This document shows, one piece after another, positions 1-9,537 of a stretch of DNA of 41,799 nucleotides. The stretch spans positions 1-41,799 of the forward strand of contig JAUCMV010000024.1 in assembly GCA_030435675.1 (NCBI GenBank), given 5' to 3'. A model generated the notes under the pieces. It was not told where the DNA came from. It made no database searches and saw only the letters and a program-made list of their open reading frames with translations. Numbering within the stretch: position 1 is the stretch's first letter; every line of letters starts with the position of its first letter. Made by a program: the position numbers and the translations under genes. The stretch is from Steinernema hermaphroditum. Lineage: Eukaryota; Nematoda; Chromadorea; Rhabditida; Steinernematidae.

Positions 1-2414
1 GAAAAATGAAACAACTACAAATATTACAAAAAGAACCGTTAGTCAAATATTAGCTTCTAACTACGACCCACTCCGGACTACTAGCACCTTACTTACCCAA
101 AGGCAGAAACGTTTCGCTCAAGAACTATGGTCTGAAGAAACAACTTGGGATCGGAAACTGAATAATGCACAAACAGATAAGGAATGCAATAATCCAAGAA
201 TTACAACTGATCGATTACAAAATACCAAGAGAAATTACAAACTCAAAAGGTGTACACTGGATCGTCACGTTTACAGATGCAAATATGCATGTTATGGCTA
301 CTTCAATGTATCTATGCTCCACAAATAAGAGTGCACTGATAATGTCCAAAAACCAAATTACGGCTATTGAAAACAGAAATGACGATTCCTAAAATGGAAC
401 TTGCAGTTATTGCAATAGGTGTAAAACTGTCAATCCAAGGATTTAAGGCACTACAATACAATATCAAGATTACAACAATCACAATTCTCACAGATTCCAG
501 GATTGCGTTAGATTGGATCCAAGCTACAATATGTCCGACAAAGGCAGGCATATACGTACAAAATCGTTGGAAAGAAATATACGAAAAAACGATAAAATTG
601 GGAGAAGATGATAAGATGAAGATAGAATATGGTCATGTAAGAACCGACCAAAACCCGGCTGACATAGCTACAAGAGGGCTGGAAGTTAAACAAACAATGG
701 ACACAATGTGGCAGGTATGAATTCCAGAATTTTTGAAATCAACTAGAAACATATGGCCAAACGAAGTAAAACTTAGTTTGAAAGAATTAAAACCTGAAAA
801 AGACAACTTCCGCGTAAACAATTGCAAAATACAAGAACTTCTAAGTGAAAGACCAATACTCAATTGGAAGTACACACTTGATCTACCACAAATTCAAAAG
901 AGTGGTAGCATACGTACTACGCTTCATACACAACTTGAAAAAAACCTAAAAATACGACTAATCGAACGAAGCTAGTGAACGAGAACATTTCCAAACTACA
1001 AAGTCTAAATACAGAAGAGATAAGCAAAGCAATGACGACGATAATTAGAGTACACCAAAACGAAGAAGAGTTGGAAAAAGATGATAACCTACAAAAGAAC
1101 AAAAATGCTTCAAGGACAAAAATAATATTTGGCGATTACAAGGACGATTACAAAACCGTGCCATGGAGGAAGATGCAAAACACCCTATAATCATTTCGAG
1201 AAAATTCACCTCTGGCGGAACTGCTAATCTGGGAAAAAACATCTTCCAATGCACAAGGGAAGGAATCATACAATAGCTGAAGTCAGAACAAAAATACTAG
1301 ATGAAAAGAAGCTTGCGACAAAAAGTAAACACAACTTCATAAAATGTGTCCAGTGTCAGAAGTACAACAAAAGACCGAAGTCTTATCCGGACATGCAGGG
1401 CTTACCCTCCAGGAGAGTATTGAGATGCAGACCCTTTGAGCATATAGGAGTAGACTTTTTCGGACCTTTGTCGACCAAAGACACAGACCAAAACACGATG
1501 AAAAAATCATACGGTTGTATATTTGTTTGCTCTACTACAAGACTAATTCACTTGGAATTACTGAAGGATGTGAGTACCACATCGTTTTTAAGAGCATTTA
1601 AAAAAAATTTACGAGTAGGAGAACGGTTCCAAAATCAATCACTAGTGATAATGCACCTACCTTTGAACTGGCTGATGAAATACAGAAAACTTCTTTTTTT
1701 GCAAAAGAGATTTTCGAAAATAGCGAAGTAATACAATTTACGGCAAAGAGTGAAATAAAATGGAGCCGAATTACACCATATGCACCCTGGGAAAGGTGGC
1801 ATGTATGAAGCGATTGATCGGCTCAGTGAAAAGATCAATGTATAAAACGTTGCAGAACAAAAAAGTATCATTCGAGGAACTAGAATGTTTGCTAATTCAA
1901 ATTGGAAGGAATGTTAAATGAAAGGCCATTGACTCACGTTGATACGGACGAAGATGAGTTCCAGATCTTGCGGCCGGCGGATATCTTGCACCCTGGATCT
2001 GAATTAACATTGCATTACGATAAAGATATACGTGATGAAATACAAGATGGTGATTACAATCCACGATTGTCCCCCCAAAAAAAAAAAATCAGAAAAAGGT
2101 GTTAAATCAATTCTAAAGTACAACAGAATTACTCGAAAGGGTCCTAGGATTTGGAGAAAAAAAAATATGTGCTAAAGTTAAAGACGTTTAAAAGAAAATA
2201 ACGGTACAAAAAAAAAAACCTAAACCATCCATTTGAAAATTGATACTTTGGTTGTGATTATGGATTAACAAGAAACAGCTGGAAGATGGCTAGAGTAGTA
2301 GAAGTAGTCGAAACTACTGACAACAACGTCAGAAAATTGAAACTAAAAATGTCGAACCATAATACAGTCTGGAGAACAGTGAACAGAGTCATTCCGTTAG
2401 AAATTTCTCAATAA
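1..2414 (+). pseudogene. BEL/Pao family A pol, decayed 3' part (copy 1)
   Basis: This encodes the RNase H, integrase and C-terminal part of a BEL/Pao polyprotein, broken over several frames. Recognisable pieces are the RNase H stretch ILTDSRIALDW followed by QNPADIATRG (about 480-690), an integrase zinc-binding HHCC region near 1250-1370, the catalytic-core start HIGVDFFGPL near 1440, and the DUF5641-type tail ending RVIPLEISQ at 2414. Compared with 34667-37066 it has frequent 1-2 base insertions (for example near 75-110, 350, 1290, 1600-1700, 1790) and a scrambled stretch at about 2065-2280. The error style, small indels near homopolymers at a sequence end, could equally be poor consensus quality. 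No functional product is expected as written. Confidence 0.85.
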
Positions 2415-2703
2415 TTACGGAATAATTACAAACTACACCTACAAAGTACAATTATAGTTGAAGAAAAGACAAACAAATGAAACAGAAAAGAAACAAATAC
2501 GCCAAGAAAGAGAATATACGTGAGAAAATGGAGAATTATCCGCAGAAACAGACAGTCTAAAAATGGAGACGAATAGGAACGAAAAAGTGACAAACAACAG
2601 ACACTGTCGGCGACAATGGCAATAGTGATGAAGGATTCATCGGATCAACTAAGCCGCCGAATCCTTCATCACTCAGACTAGGCTAGTTAGATCACATATC
2701 GCT
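2415..2703 (+). other. Spacer between BEL-A pol end and BEL-B gag start, with stem-loop
   Basis: There is no coding capacity I can support. A TGTCGGCGACA palindrome at 2605-2615 resembles the TG-starting LTR ends seen elsewhere in the window and may mark a residual LTR edge. A perfect 14-bp inverted repeat (2625-2638 with 2659-2672, 20-base loop) lies 32 bases upstream of the BEL-B gag ATG. Full LTRs are not present between the two polyproteins, which is odd for two independent LTR elements. The same arrangement recurs at 37067-37355. Confidence 0.6.
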
Positions 2704-4302
2704 ATGAGCGATCTTCCATCCCCACCCGCCGGCATCCTCGTCACTCGCGGCCCCCGCGCCACCATCACAAAGGCGACCAAAGCGGTCGCCGCGAGTATCA
2801 CAGACGCGCAGACCGTAGCCACAACACCGTACACTTTCCCCGACGATGCGGGAAAGTGCATCAGCTACATCACTGATCACGCTCTGTTGATCACAAAGGC
2901 GAAAGCCACCATCCGAGCCACACTCGAGCGCTTGGAAGGTGCGCTCGCCGGGTACCAGCAGTCGTTGGTGGGCCTCTCGGACAGCCAGATGGCCGACGAA
3001 GAGAGAGCCCATGACTTCTACTGGGACCTTGCAGAGGATCACAAAAGCTCGGCCAACAATTTGCTCGATCACTTGGAGCATCGCTCCCTCGAGCTTCAAG
3101 CGCAGCAAGCGCTCTGGGATGGAGATCAATCCAGAAGGGAGTCACCCAGCCCATCACCAATGGCAATGACTCAGCTCATCACAAGGGCACCTTCGCCCAG
3201 TCCGCAAAACTCCTCATCCGCGCTTCATTTGAAGCCGGTCCCTCTGCCCACGTTCAGAGGAGACGTGGCGGCATTTGATCACTTTCTAGCAACGTTCGAA
3301 TCACGCGTTAATCGCACGTCACTCAGTGATGACGACAAGTACTACTACTTGTGCGAGTCATTGGAAGGCGAGGCGAAGAGGTTGATCTACGGGTTTACTC
3401 CCGGAGGCCAAAGCTATCAGCCGGCCGTCGAGCTGCTGAAGAATCGCTACGGCCAAAAGATCACGCTGCTGGATACGCTCGTCGGGCAACTGCAATCAAC
3501 CGCAGCAGCCTCAGACCAAATCAGCGACCAGCGAAGATTATTCGACAAACTGCAGGTGATCACGTGCCAATTGGCCGCAAAAGGAGAGTCGCTGGACACC
3601 CGTTCGACCATCACTCAGATCAGGTCGAAATTCAACGTTGAGATCCAGAGGGCATCACTCCGCGACGAGCGGAAGCACTCACATTGGAGCTTCAACGATC
3701 TGATGGAATCCCTGGATCGAATCATCGAAGAAGAGGAAACCATCACGAGGAACACCAAGTCCTCAAACCCCACCACGGCGCCCCGGATGCAGCAGAATCC
3801 ACGGCAGCCGAGAGCCCCCACCAAGGAGGGACAAGCCCAGAAGATCACCTTCCGGACCTCGACGACCGCGTCGAACGGTTCCCGCACGAAGGCCAAATGC
3901 ATCTTCTGTCCTGGAGATCACCGTTCGGCTGAATGTCACGTAGTGGCATCACAGTACGATCGTGAGAAGCACTTTATGAATCAAATGATGTGCCTCAACT
4001 GCACCTCCAAGCAGCACGGAGTTGCCGAATGCCCATCTACGGGCAGATGCTTCTATTGCAAAAAGAAGCATCACAGCAGCCTCTGTCGCAATCTGAAGCA
4101 GACGACGAACGCAGGCGGGACAAGTCAAAGCCTCCGAAAGCAGCTGACAAGCCAGGAGACAAGTCCTCAACGCAGCCGAAGTCAGCCACAGCTGACACTG
4201 CCTTTGTCATCTGCGACCCCACAGATGGTTCACCGAGAATCATCACGCATTCTCCTGGAAAGGGAGACATCACTGCCGCCACAGGCACCGCAATCAACGT
4301 GA
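2704..4302 (+). CDS. BEL/Pao family B Gag (copy 1)
   Basis: The 532-residue Gag is the capsid and nucleocapsid precursor of an LTR retrotransposon. It would assemble cytoplasmic particles that package the element RNA. Residues about 60-150 look helical. From about 178 (PVPLPTFRGD) to about 340 lies the DUF1759-type gag domain of BEL elements. Three zinc knuckles follow: CIFC at 399, CLNC at 430 and CFYC at 449, the last two in CX2CX4HX4C form. The start MSDLPSPPAG is the first ATG after the spacer stem-loop. The end overlaps pol by 313 bases in the -1 frame, so Pol would need frameshifting, or one of the two frames is a mutation. Copy 2 at 37356-38954 is identical at protein level, which supports a recently active element. 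Confidence 0.9.
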   Translation: MSDLPSPPAGILVTRGPRATITKATKAVAASITDAQTVATTPYTFPDDAGKCISYITDHALLITKAKATIRATLERLEGALAGYQQSLVGLSDSQMADEERAHDFYWDLAEDHKSSANNLLDHLEHRSLELQAQQALWDGDQSRRESPSPSPMAMTQLITRAPSPSPQNSSSALHLKPVPLPTFRGDVAAFDHFLATFESRVNRTSLSDDDKYYYLCESLEGEAKRLIYGFTPGGQSYQPAVELLKNRYGQKITLLDTLVGQLQSTAAASDQISDQRRLFDKLQVITCQLAAKGESLDTRSTITQIRSKFNVEIQRASLRDERKHSHWSFNDLMESLDRIIEEEETITRNTKSSNPTTAPRMQQNPRQPRAPTKEGQAQKITFRTSTTASNGSRTKAKCIFCPGDHRSAECHVVASQYDREKHFMNQMMCLNCTSKQHGVAECPSTGRCFYCKKKHHSSLCRNLKQTTNAGGTSQSLRKQLTSQETSPQRSRSQPQLTLPLSSATPQMVHRESSRILLERETSLPPQAPQST

Positions 4303-7112
4303 TCACGGGACAGACGGATCGTATCCATATGTTCCTAGACACGTGCGCTTCACGCTCACTCCTGAGCAATGAGTTTGCCAAAAAACTCAATCTCCGTTCC
4401 GAAAGGAAAGAAGTCCTGCAGCTTCAACCGTTTGGAGCCGCGAGTCCAAGTCCAACCGAATGCGACGTTGTGACCCTGCGGATTCAAGACGCCTTCGGAA
4501 CGAGTCACGACATGAAGGTCTACACCACGAACGGCCTTCACAGCTGTCTCAGGAAGACACCCATCTCAGGAGAAGACGCTCACTACATCCAATCGAATCA
4601 GTTCCGGCTGGATGAATCTCAGACATCGCCGGACCCCTTCGTGCCAGACCTCATACTCGGAAGCGAGTACGTATGGCACTTCCTCAACACCAGTCGCCAG
4701 ACCGAAGACCTCCCATCAGGTCGCCAACTGATCCCAACACGTTTCGGTTACGTCATCTCAGGGACACCAAAGCCCCAAGAGACTACGAAGACTATCACCG
4801 AAATCACACCAGTGATGACGATCACAGAGCCCGAGAAGACGAAGGCTCCCGAACAATCACGAACGACGTTCGAAGAAGATCGCCACACATGGGAGAAGAC
4901 ACTGGCACTCGACAACGTTGGAGCGCTCGACAACGGCACTCCCTCCAGCAAGCAAATTGCTGCCCTCAACGCCCAGATCGTGTCAAACTTCACCACCACG
5001 GTGGAGAAAAGAGACGACGAATACTACGTCCAGTTCCCCTGGAAGGAAGACATCTGTGCGGACCTTCCGACGAACTTCTCCATCGCACTCCATCGACTTC
5101 GATCAGTGCTCCGCACATACAAGTCGCAACCAAAAGTACTCGATCAGTACGACGGAGTCTTCCAAGACCAGCTGAATCAAGGCATCATCATGGAGGTCGG
5201 CCCCGAAGAACGCCGCAGTCCGAAGGGCATCCTCCACTACTTGGCACACCAAGCCGTCCTCACGCCGCAAAAGGAGACGACGAAGTTACGCATCGTCTTC
5301 GACGCGTCGGCTCACTTCAAAGAGAAGCATTCCCTAAACGACGTCATGCATCAGGGACCCACACTGCTCCCCGACCTCGTTGGTTTTCTCCTACGCTTCC
5401 GGATTCACGACATCGTCATCGTCGGAGATGTCGAAAAAGCCTTCTTGCAAGTCCGACTTCAAGAAAGCGAACAAGACGCAACACGCTTCCTCTGGATCCA
5501 CGACCACAGTCGTCCCGTCACAGAGGACAACCTGCGAGTATTCCGATATACTCGCGTCCCGTTCGGAATCAACGCCTCGCCATTCTTGTTGGCGCAGACG
5601 ATCCGTCACCACCTGCTGTCCTCGCCCGATCAGGACCTGGCACAATCACTGGTGGACAACACCTACGTAGATAACGTCATCTACACAGCCAAAACAGAAT
5701 CCGAAGCCACGAAATTCTATCAGGATGCCAAAAGGACATTCGCCGACATCAACATGAATCTCCGCGAATTCCTCTCGAACAGCGACAACATCAACCGCTC
5801 ACTGAAGGACGAAGACAAAGCGAAGTCTTCAAACCAGAAGATCCTCGGAATGGAGAGGGACGCTCAAACGGATGAACTTCGACTCAAAATCCGCATCACA
5901 GAGTCAGACAAACTGACCAAAAGGTTCATTGCCCAGCAAGTGGCAAAGATCTTCGACCCCACATCACTGCTTGCCCCCTTGACCTTGAAGGCCAAGCTTT
6001 TCATTCGCTCCTTATGGTCATCTCAATATGATTGGGACACACCACTAAAGGACGATGACGCCACCAAATGGACAAGCGTTCTGGAGTCGATGAACAACTT
6101 TGAAAAATCACCGCCCCGCTGCGCCAATGAACCGAATGCAGAATATTCCCTCGTCACCTGCACAGACGCCAGCGGAGACGCTATCGCCGCATGTGTCTAC
6201 CTATGCTCTAAGCATCACTCACGGCTACTCATGGCTAAGTCCAAACTCACGCCAAACAAGAGTAAGCCGACCATGCCGAAGCTCGAGCTCAGCGCTATCA
6301 CACTGGGTATGAGAATCACTCAGTTCGTCCAAGAACAGATTGAATCGAAACTGGTCATCAAAGACATCATCATACTCTCAGACTCCCAGATAGCTCTCGC
6401 ATGGATCAAGAACAAGAAAAGCTCCAAAGATGACGGAATCTACGTCAATAACCGCAGAGCTGAGATCCGCCGACTCACAGAGGAGCTCGAACACAAGGGA
6501 ATCTCCGTCCAATTCGGGTACATCAACACTCACGTGAACCCAGCCGACTGTGCTACAAGGGGACTCGAAAAGGACGAACTACAACACCATTTCTGGTGGA
6601 CCGGTCCCATCTACGCAACCAGGGACAAAACGCAATGGCCGCCAACAACCGAACTCTTCCATCTCCCGAAGGACCCATCGGTGGTACTCATACCAGAAAG
6701 CGCAGAGTTCTGTGTAACAGTCAACACAGTCGACTTTGGAGAAGACGTCTTCCCCATATCACGATGGTCCACCATCAGGAAGAGCGAAAGGATCATGGCC
6801 TACATCCTCAGGTTCATCAAGAACACTGTACAGGCCCTCCCTTCACAAACACGAGACCGTATCCACGCCGAGCTGAAGATTCCCAAATCAGCTACCCCAT
6901 CCCGGACTCTTCAGACTGCTGAGCTCAAAGCAGCAAACGTCGCGATCATCCGACTCCATCAAGCTCACATGAATCTGAAGACGAAGCCCATCAAGAATCT
7001 TGTCGTCTTCAACGACCACGACGGACTGATCCGCTGCAGGGGCGATTTGGAAAATCACAAACCAGCGCAAATCGGAAACACCCTATCCTCATTCAAGGAA
7101 ACACCCACTTAG
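3990..7112 (+). CDS. BEL/Pao family B Pol: protease, reverse transcriptase, RNase H (copy 1)
   Basis: The open frame has 1040 codons; the nominal ATG lies inside gag, so true Pol probably begins by -1 frameshift from gag. In order it holds a retropepsin-like domain at about 112-230 with LDTCASRSLL; an RT at about 400-610 with GDVEKAFLQV, YTRVPFGINASPF and the active site YVDN at 559 (BEL variant of YVDD); and RNase H at about 710-860 with CTDASGD, LSDSQIALAW and NPADCATRG. The protease motif reads DTC where DSG or DTG is usual, a possible loss of a key residue. The frame stops at 7112, but integrase continues in another frame from about 7087, consistent with one missing base near 7085. The second copy has the same stop. 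Confidence 0.9.
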   Translation: MPQLHLQAARSCRMPIYGQMLLLQKEASQQPLSQSEADDERRRDKSKPPKAADKPGDKSSTQPKSATADTAFVICDPTDGSPRIITHSPGKGDITAATGTAINVITGQTDRIHMFLDTCASRSLLSNEFAKKLNLRSERKEVLQLQPFGAASPSPTECDVVTLRIQDAFGTSHDMKVYTTNGLHSCLRKTPISGEDAHYIQSNQFRLDESQTSPDPFVPDLILGSEYVWHFLNTSRQTEDLPSGRQLIPTRFGYVISGTPKPQETTKTITEITPVMTITEPEKTKAPEQSRTTFEEDRHTWEKTLALDNVGALDNGTPSSKQIAALNAQIVSNFTTTVEKRDDEYYVQFPWKEDICADLPTNFSIALHRLRSVLRTYKSQPKVLDQYDGVFQDQLNQGIIMEVGPEERRSPKGILHYLAHQAVLTPQKETTKLRIVFDASAHFKEKHSLNDVMHQGPTLLPDLVGFLLRFRIHDIVIVGDVEKAFLQVRLQESEQDATRFLWIHDHSRPVTEDNLRVFRYTRVPFGINASPFLLAQTIRHHLLSSPDQDLAQSLVDNTYVDNVIYTAKTESEATKFYQDAKRTFADINMNLREFLSNSDNINRSLKDEDKAKSSNQKILGMERDAQTDELRLKIRITESDKLTKRFIAQQVAKIFDPTSLLAPLTLKAKLFIRSLWSSQYDWDTPLKDDDATKWTSVLESMNNFEKSPPRCANEPNAEYSLVTCTDASGDAIAACVYLCSKHHSRLLMAKSKLTPNKSKPTMPKLELSAITLGMRITQFVQEQIESKLVIKDIIILSDSQIALAWIKNKKSSKDDGIYVNNRRAEIRRLTEELEHKGISVQFGYINTHVNPADCATRGLEKDELQHHFWWTGPIYATRDKTQWPPTTELFHLPKDPSVVLIPESAEFCVTVNTVDFGEDVFPISRWSTIRKSERIMAYILRFIKNTVQALPSQTRDRIHAELKIPKSATPSRTLQTAELKAANVAIIRLHQAHMNLKTKPIKNLVVFNDHDGLIRCRGDLENHKPAQIGNTLSSFKETPT

Positions 7113-7627
7113 CGAAGCTCCTACTTCGGGACGCTCATGGATACGGAAACTCTTTCCACGCTCACAGATCGCTGAATCACACGATCTCCACACTCCGAGA
7201 ACACTTCTGGATCACCAAAGTACGGAATCAGGCCAAACAAGTCATCATTGCGTGCATCGCATGTCAAAAGTTCAACGGCCTCCCGTACCGCTATCCCGAC
7301 ATGGATCATCTTCCAGAATGCCGAGTGCTACAGTCCACCGCCTTCGCTCATGTCGGATTGGACTACTTTGGCCCACTCACCGTCCAGCTGATGAATTCAG
7401 AAGAGATCACAGACAAAGCCTACGGCGTGATCTTCACGTGTATGACTACACGACTCCTCCACCTGGATCTCGTTAGCGACAACACCACGGTTCAGTTCTT
7501 AAACGCCGTGCGTCGCTTCTTTCGACGAGGAGTACCACTCTCCATCTGCTGCGACAACGCTCCCACATTCCTACTCGGCGAATCCCTTCTGACTGAAGCA
7601 GCAACCCTAATTTCGTCGGACGACACT
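7087..7627 (+). pseudogene. BEL-B integrase, frameshifted and 3'-truncated
   Basis: This is the integrase part of BEL-B in frame +2, continuing pol after the frameshift near 7085. The zinc-binding HHCC region is visible (HGYGNSFHAH, then CIACQKF), followed by the catalytic-core segments HVGLDYFGPL and CDNAPTF, which carry the first two acidic residues. The third (Glu) region and the DUF5641 tail are missing, because at about 7628 the reading frame passes directly into tyrosine recombinase sequence. An integrase lacking the third acid cannot insert cDNA. Without a 3' LTR this BEL copy is dead as written. Confidence 0.8.
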
Positions 7628-8545
7628 GTGGTGCAGTCGGCCGCTGCAGCCCTCAAGTGGAACATGAAGTTCTCTCCTGGCAGCAACCCAGTCGACTCCG
7701 TGTGGATACGTGCGTTCCTAGATGGTCTTCGGCGTCAAGCCCCGTGTTGGAGAGTGCTCACATAAGCCGACCGTCGCTCACATTGTGTTTATTCGTAACT
7801 GAGGATCTTGCGCCGTGGCGCGATAGTTATGGCACAGACAGACATAAAAGATGTGTTACCCAACAATAACACGTAGTACACCAGATGTTCTCGCCGTTGT
7901 CGGCGCTGGCTATGTGATCAAAGGTCGCGATTAGTCACGAATCGCGACACCCCGCCTGTTCAACACCACCCGAAGGTAACGGAGGCTGAAATGCGTCTCA
8001 TTGCAGGCTGGGAGCCGCCTACCATCAAAGACCGTCGCATGGTCACCTACTTGTGCCTCCTGTATGCAGCATGTCTCCGACCATCGGAAGGTCTGCAGCT
8101 GTTATGGAATCAAATCAACTTCTCGGACTCGGATATGCAGATTCGGGTCGAGAAAGACAAGACGCGCAAGGAAGGGCCGCCTCGCATCACTCCCATACAG
8201 AAGTCATCATCATCGCTTTGTGCAGTCCATATATTGCAAAACTGGTTGCAAGTGGCTCCCAAGTCCGAGTTCGTCTTCCCAAGCTTAAGGAATCCCAAAA
8301 TCGCTTTCTCTTATGGTGCCGCTAGGAAGGAACTAGCCCGACTGGTTGGCGCGCTTGGACTGCAGGAAAACTTGACTCTACATGGATTTCGCGGCGGATC
8401 CGCGACAGCTGCAATAGCCAACGGTGCACCCATCGACGAAGTGATGAGGTTCGGCGGATGGAAACGACAAGCTACTCTAGATGCCTACGTTGAAGTCTCA
8501 GCCGCCACTGTGCCTACTGCGTCCGCTTCCTTTGATTATCTCTAG
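7628..8545 (+). pseudogene. Tyrosine recombinase, copy 1, interrupted by a solo LTR
   Basis: A YR of the Crypton/DIRS-like superfamily, which would cut and rejoin DNA through a 3'-phosphotyrosine. The N-terminal core-binding part (WNMKFSPGSNPVDSVW) is at 7650-7740. A 205-bp solo LTR then interrupts it. The catalytic domain resumes at 7955 and is open from MRLIAGW (7991) to DYL (8543), with Arg in ACLRPSEG, HGFRGG (His-x-x-Arg), FGGWKRQAT and the candidate nucleophile Tyr in LDAYV. It is nearly identical to 21845-22552, which has no LTR. The N-terminus is replaced by BEL integrase, creating an in-frame fusion that stops inside the LTR at 7765. Not functional as one protein. Confidence 0.85.
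7745..7949. mobile_element. Solo LTR, 205 bp, 5-bp target duplication CCCCG
   Basis: The insert begins TGTTGGAGAG and ends ATCGCGACA, i.e. TG...CA, and is flanked by CCCCG at 7740-7744 and 7950-7954. The YR copy at 21732-22552 has a single CCCCG at the same point (near 21956-21960) and reads straight through, so it is an empty-site comparison. A five-base duplication fits BEL/Pao or related LTR retroelements. No internal coding sequence remains, as expected after LTR-LTR recombination. Confidence 0.9.
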
Positions 8546-8550
8546 TGTCG

Positions 8551-8774
8551 ATGTTGTATATGTTGTTTTGATATCGCTTAGTGCGTGATTCTATTGTTAC
8601 CGCTGTTCCGTTGATCATAATTGTTACCTTACGAGCTTGAACTGCATAAAGCATCCCTATTGTGACAAGAGGCGGTATCTTTGGGGTTTACGTTAGAAGA
8701 GAGAGGTTTAGTGGTCTTCTACGCGAAGATGAAATGTACTTTTTCGCGTAGAAGTGCGAAGCGCTTCGGAGCGA
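8551..8774 (+). repeat. 3' tail of the YR element, copy 1 (single arm)
   Basis: This noncoding segment follows the YR stop and matches 22558-22778 with a few substitutions. It includes an internal hairpin (TTCTACGCGAA paired with TTCGCGTAGAA) and the 10-bp palindrome GAAGCGCTTC. Here the homology ends at GGAGCGA, next to the MITE. At copy 2 the sequence instead turns back on itself into the opposite palindrome arm. Base 8774 may therefore be near the true 3' end of the element. Confidence 0.7.
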
Positions 8775-8776
8775 AA

Positions 8777-9001
8777 AAGGTACAGATCGTCACAAAATCG
8801 ATAATCCACCAATCAGCACATATTTAAGCCCCGCCCTAAAGATTGGATAGAAAGTGGGCGGAGTTTCATGGAAATTGGGCGGAGTTTCATGGAATCTGAA
8901 TAATTATTAATCAATTATTAATTAATTAGTTATTAATTAATTAACTGTGTGACGATTGGTTGTCAACTGATTTTTGTTTCATGAACCTGATGATCAATGA
9001 T
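8777..9001. mobile_element. MITE-like repeat, copy a
   Basis: A noncoding repeat shared with 12023-12240. It starts AAGGTACAGATCGTCACA and contains an AT-rich core of ATTAATTA runs. Near its other end TGTGTGACGATTGG is inverted relative to the start (TCGTCACA with TGTGACGA). This copy has an extra direct duplication of a GGGCGGAGTTTCATGGAA segment. The ends carry TGATCA-rich sequence. Transposase family and target duplication could not be fixed. Confidence 0.6.
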
Positions 9002-9537
9002 CACCTGATGATGACCTGATGATCAATGATCAGGGTCGGGTTTGGGTGTCGGTTTCGGTTTTTCGGGTCGCGTACCCGAACGCTTCGGGTTCGGTTTCGG
9101 TAGACACAACAACTGGCGATCAGGAGTGAGAACTTGCTGCGTGGATCAGACCAGCCTGACCAGCAGAGAGCTGAAGCGATCGAAGAAACAACGGTGTTGC
9201 TTGTACTATCAAGAAGCCGTCAAGTGTTGTGGATGTGGGGTCTGTTGGGAAATGCGGATACAAGATGCAACTGGTTTTAAAATGACACGGGTGAGAGTCA
9301 AAGTGTCCCAAAGGCACCCTAAACAATGTTCGGGACCACTGTCTTCCCTGAAGATGCTGGCAGGGATTACGGTACTGTCGTCTGTCCGGCCCCTGCCGAT
9401 CGTGTCGAGTCACACTTGCGCACTGCATCGCTAATCCCGCATCTCGTCACCACCTCTTAGATGCTTGAACCTGCGAAATCTGATTAGATTTGAGAAACGG
9501 CGCGCGGGATTGGAGGAGACCGCATTCAGACGCGGAG
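9002..9537. other. Non-genic stretch with TCGGGTTTCGG-type low complexity
   Basis: 9030-9105 is rich in TTCGGG/TTTCGG words and holds a palindrome TTCGGGT-CGCG-ACCCGAA-like at 9062-9080, similar in style to hAT subterminal repeats. The ORF at 9042-9434 is cysteine- and arginine-rich without any recognisable domain. I see no supported gene. Confidence 0.4.

Larger units (their letters stand above)
1..7147 (+). repeat. Terminal direct repeat, copy 1 (matches 34667-41799)
   Basis: The window start matches base 34667 onward and base 7147 matches the last base, 41799, in the same orientation and order (BEL-A pol end, 290-bp spacer, BEL-B gag and pol). From about 2414 the offset is a constant 34652. 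The BEL-B part is almost identical; I noted substitutions at 6112/40764 and 6639/41291. The first 2.3 kb of this copy carries many small insertions and deletions relative to the other copy. Whether this is a biological duplication, a circle or an assembly overlap cannot be decided from sequence alone. Confidence 0.95.

Noticed and set aside
4040..4302. Confident programmed -1 frameshift site between gag and pol
   Set aside because: No X-XXY-YYZ heptamer in the gag frame was found in the overlap; left as an open question.
4673..5674. 333-codon plus-strand ORF inside BEL-B pol (and its twin at 39325-40326)
   Set aside because: Arg/Ser/Pro/His-rich translation overlapping the RT region in another frame; the pol frame has clear motifs, so this is a shadow.
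9042..9434. 130-codon Cys/Arg-rich ORF
   Set aside because: Starts in low-complexity TCGGGTTTCGG sequence and is open on both strands; no domain.
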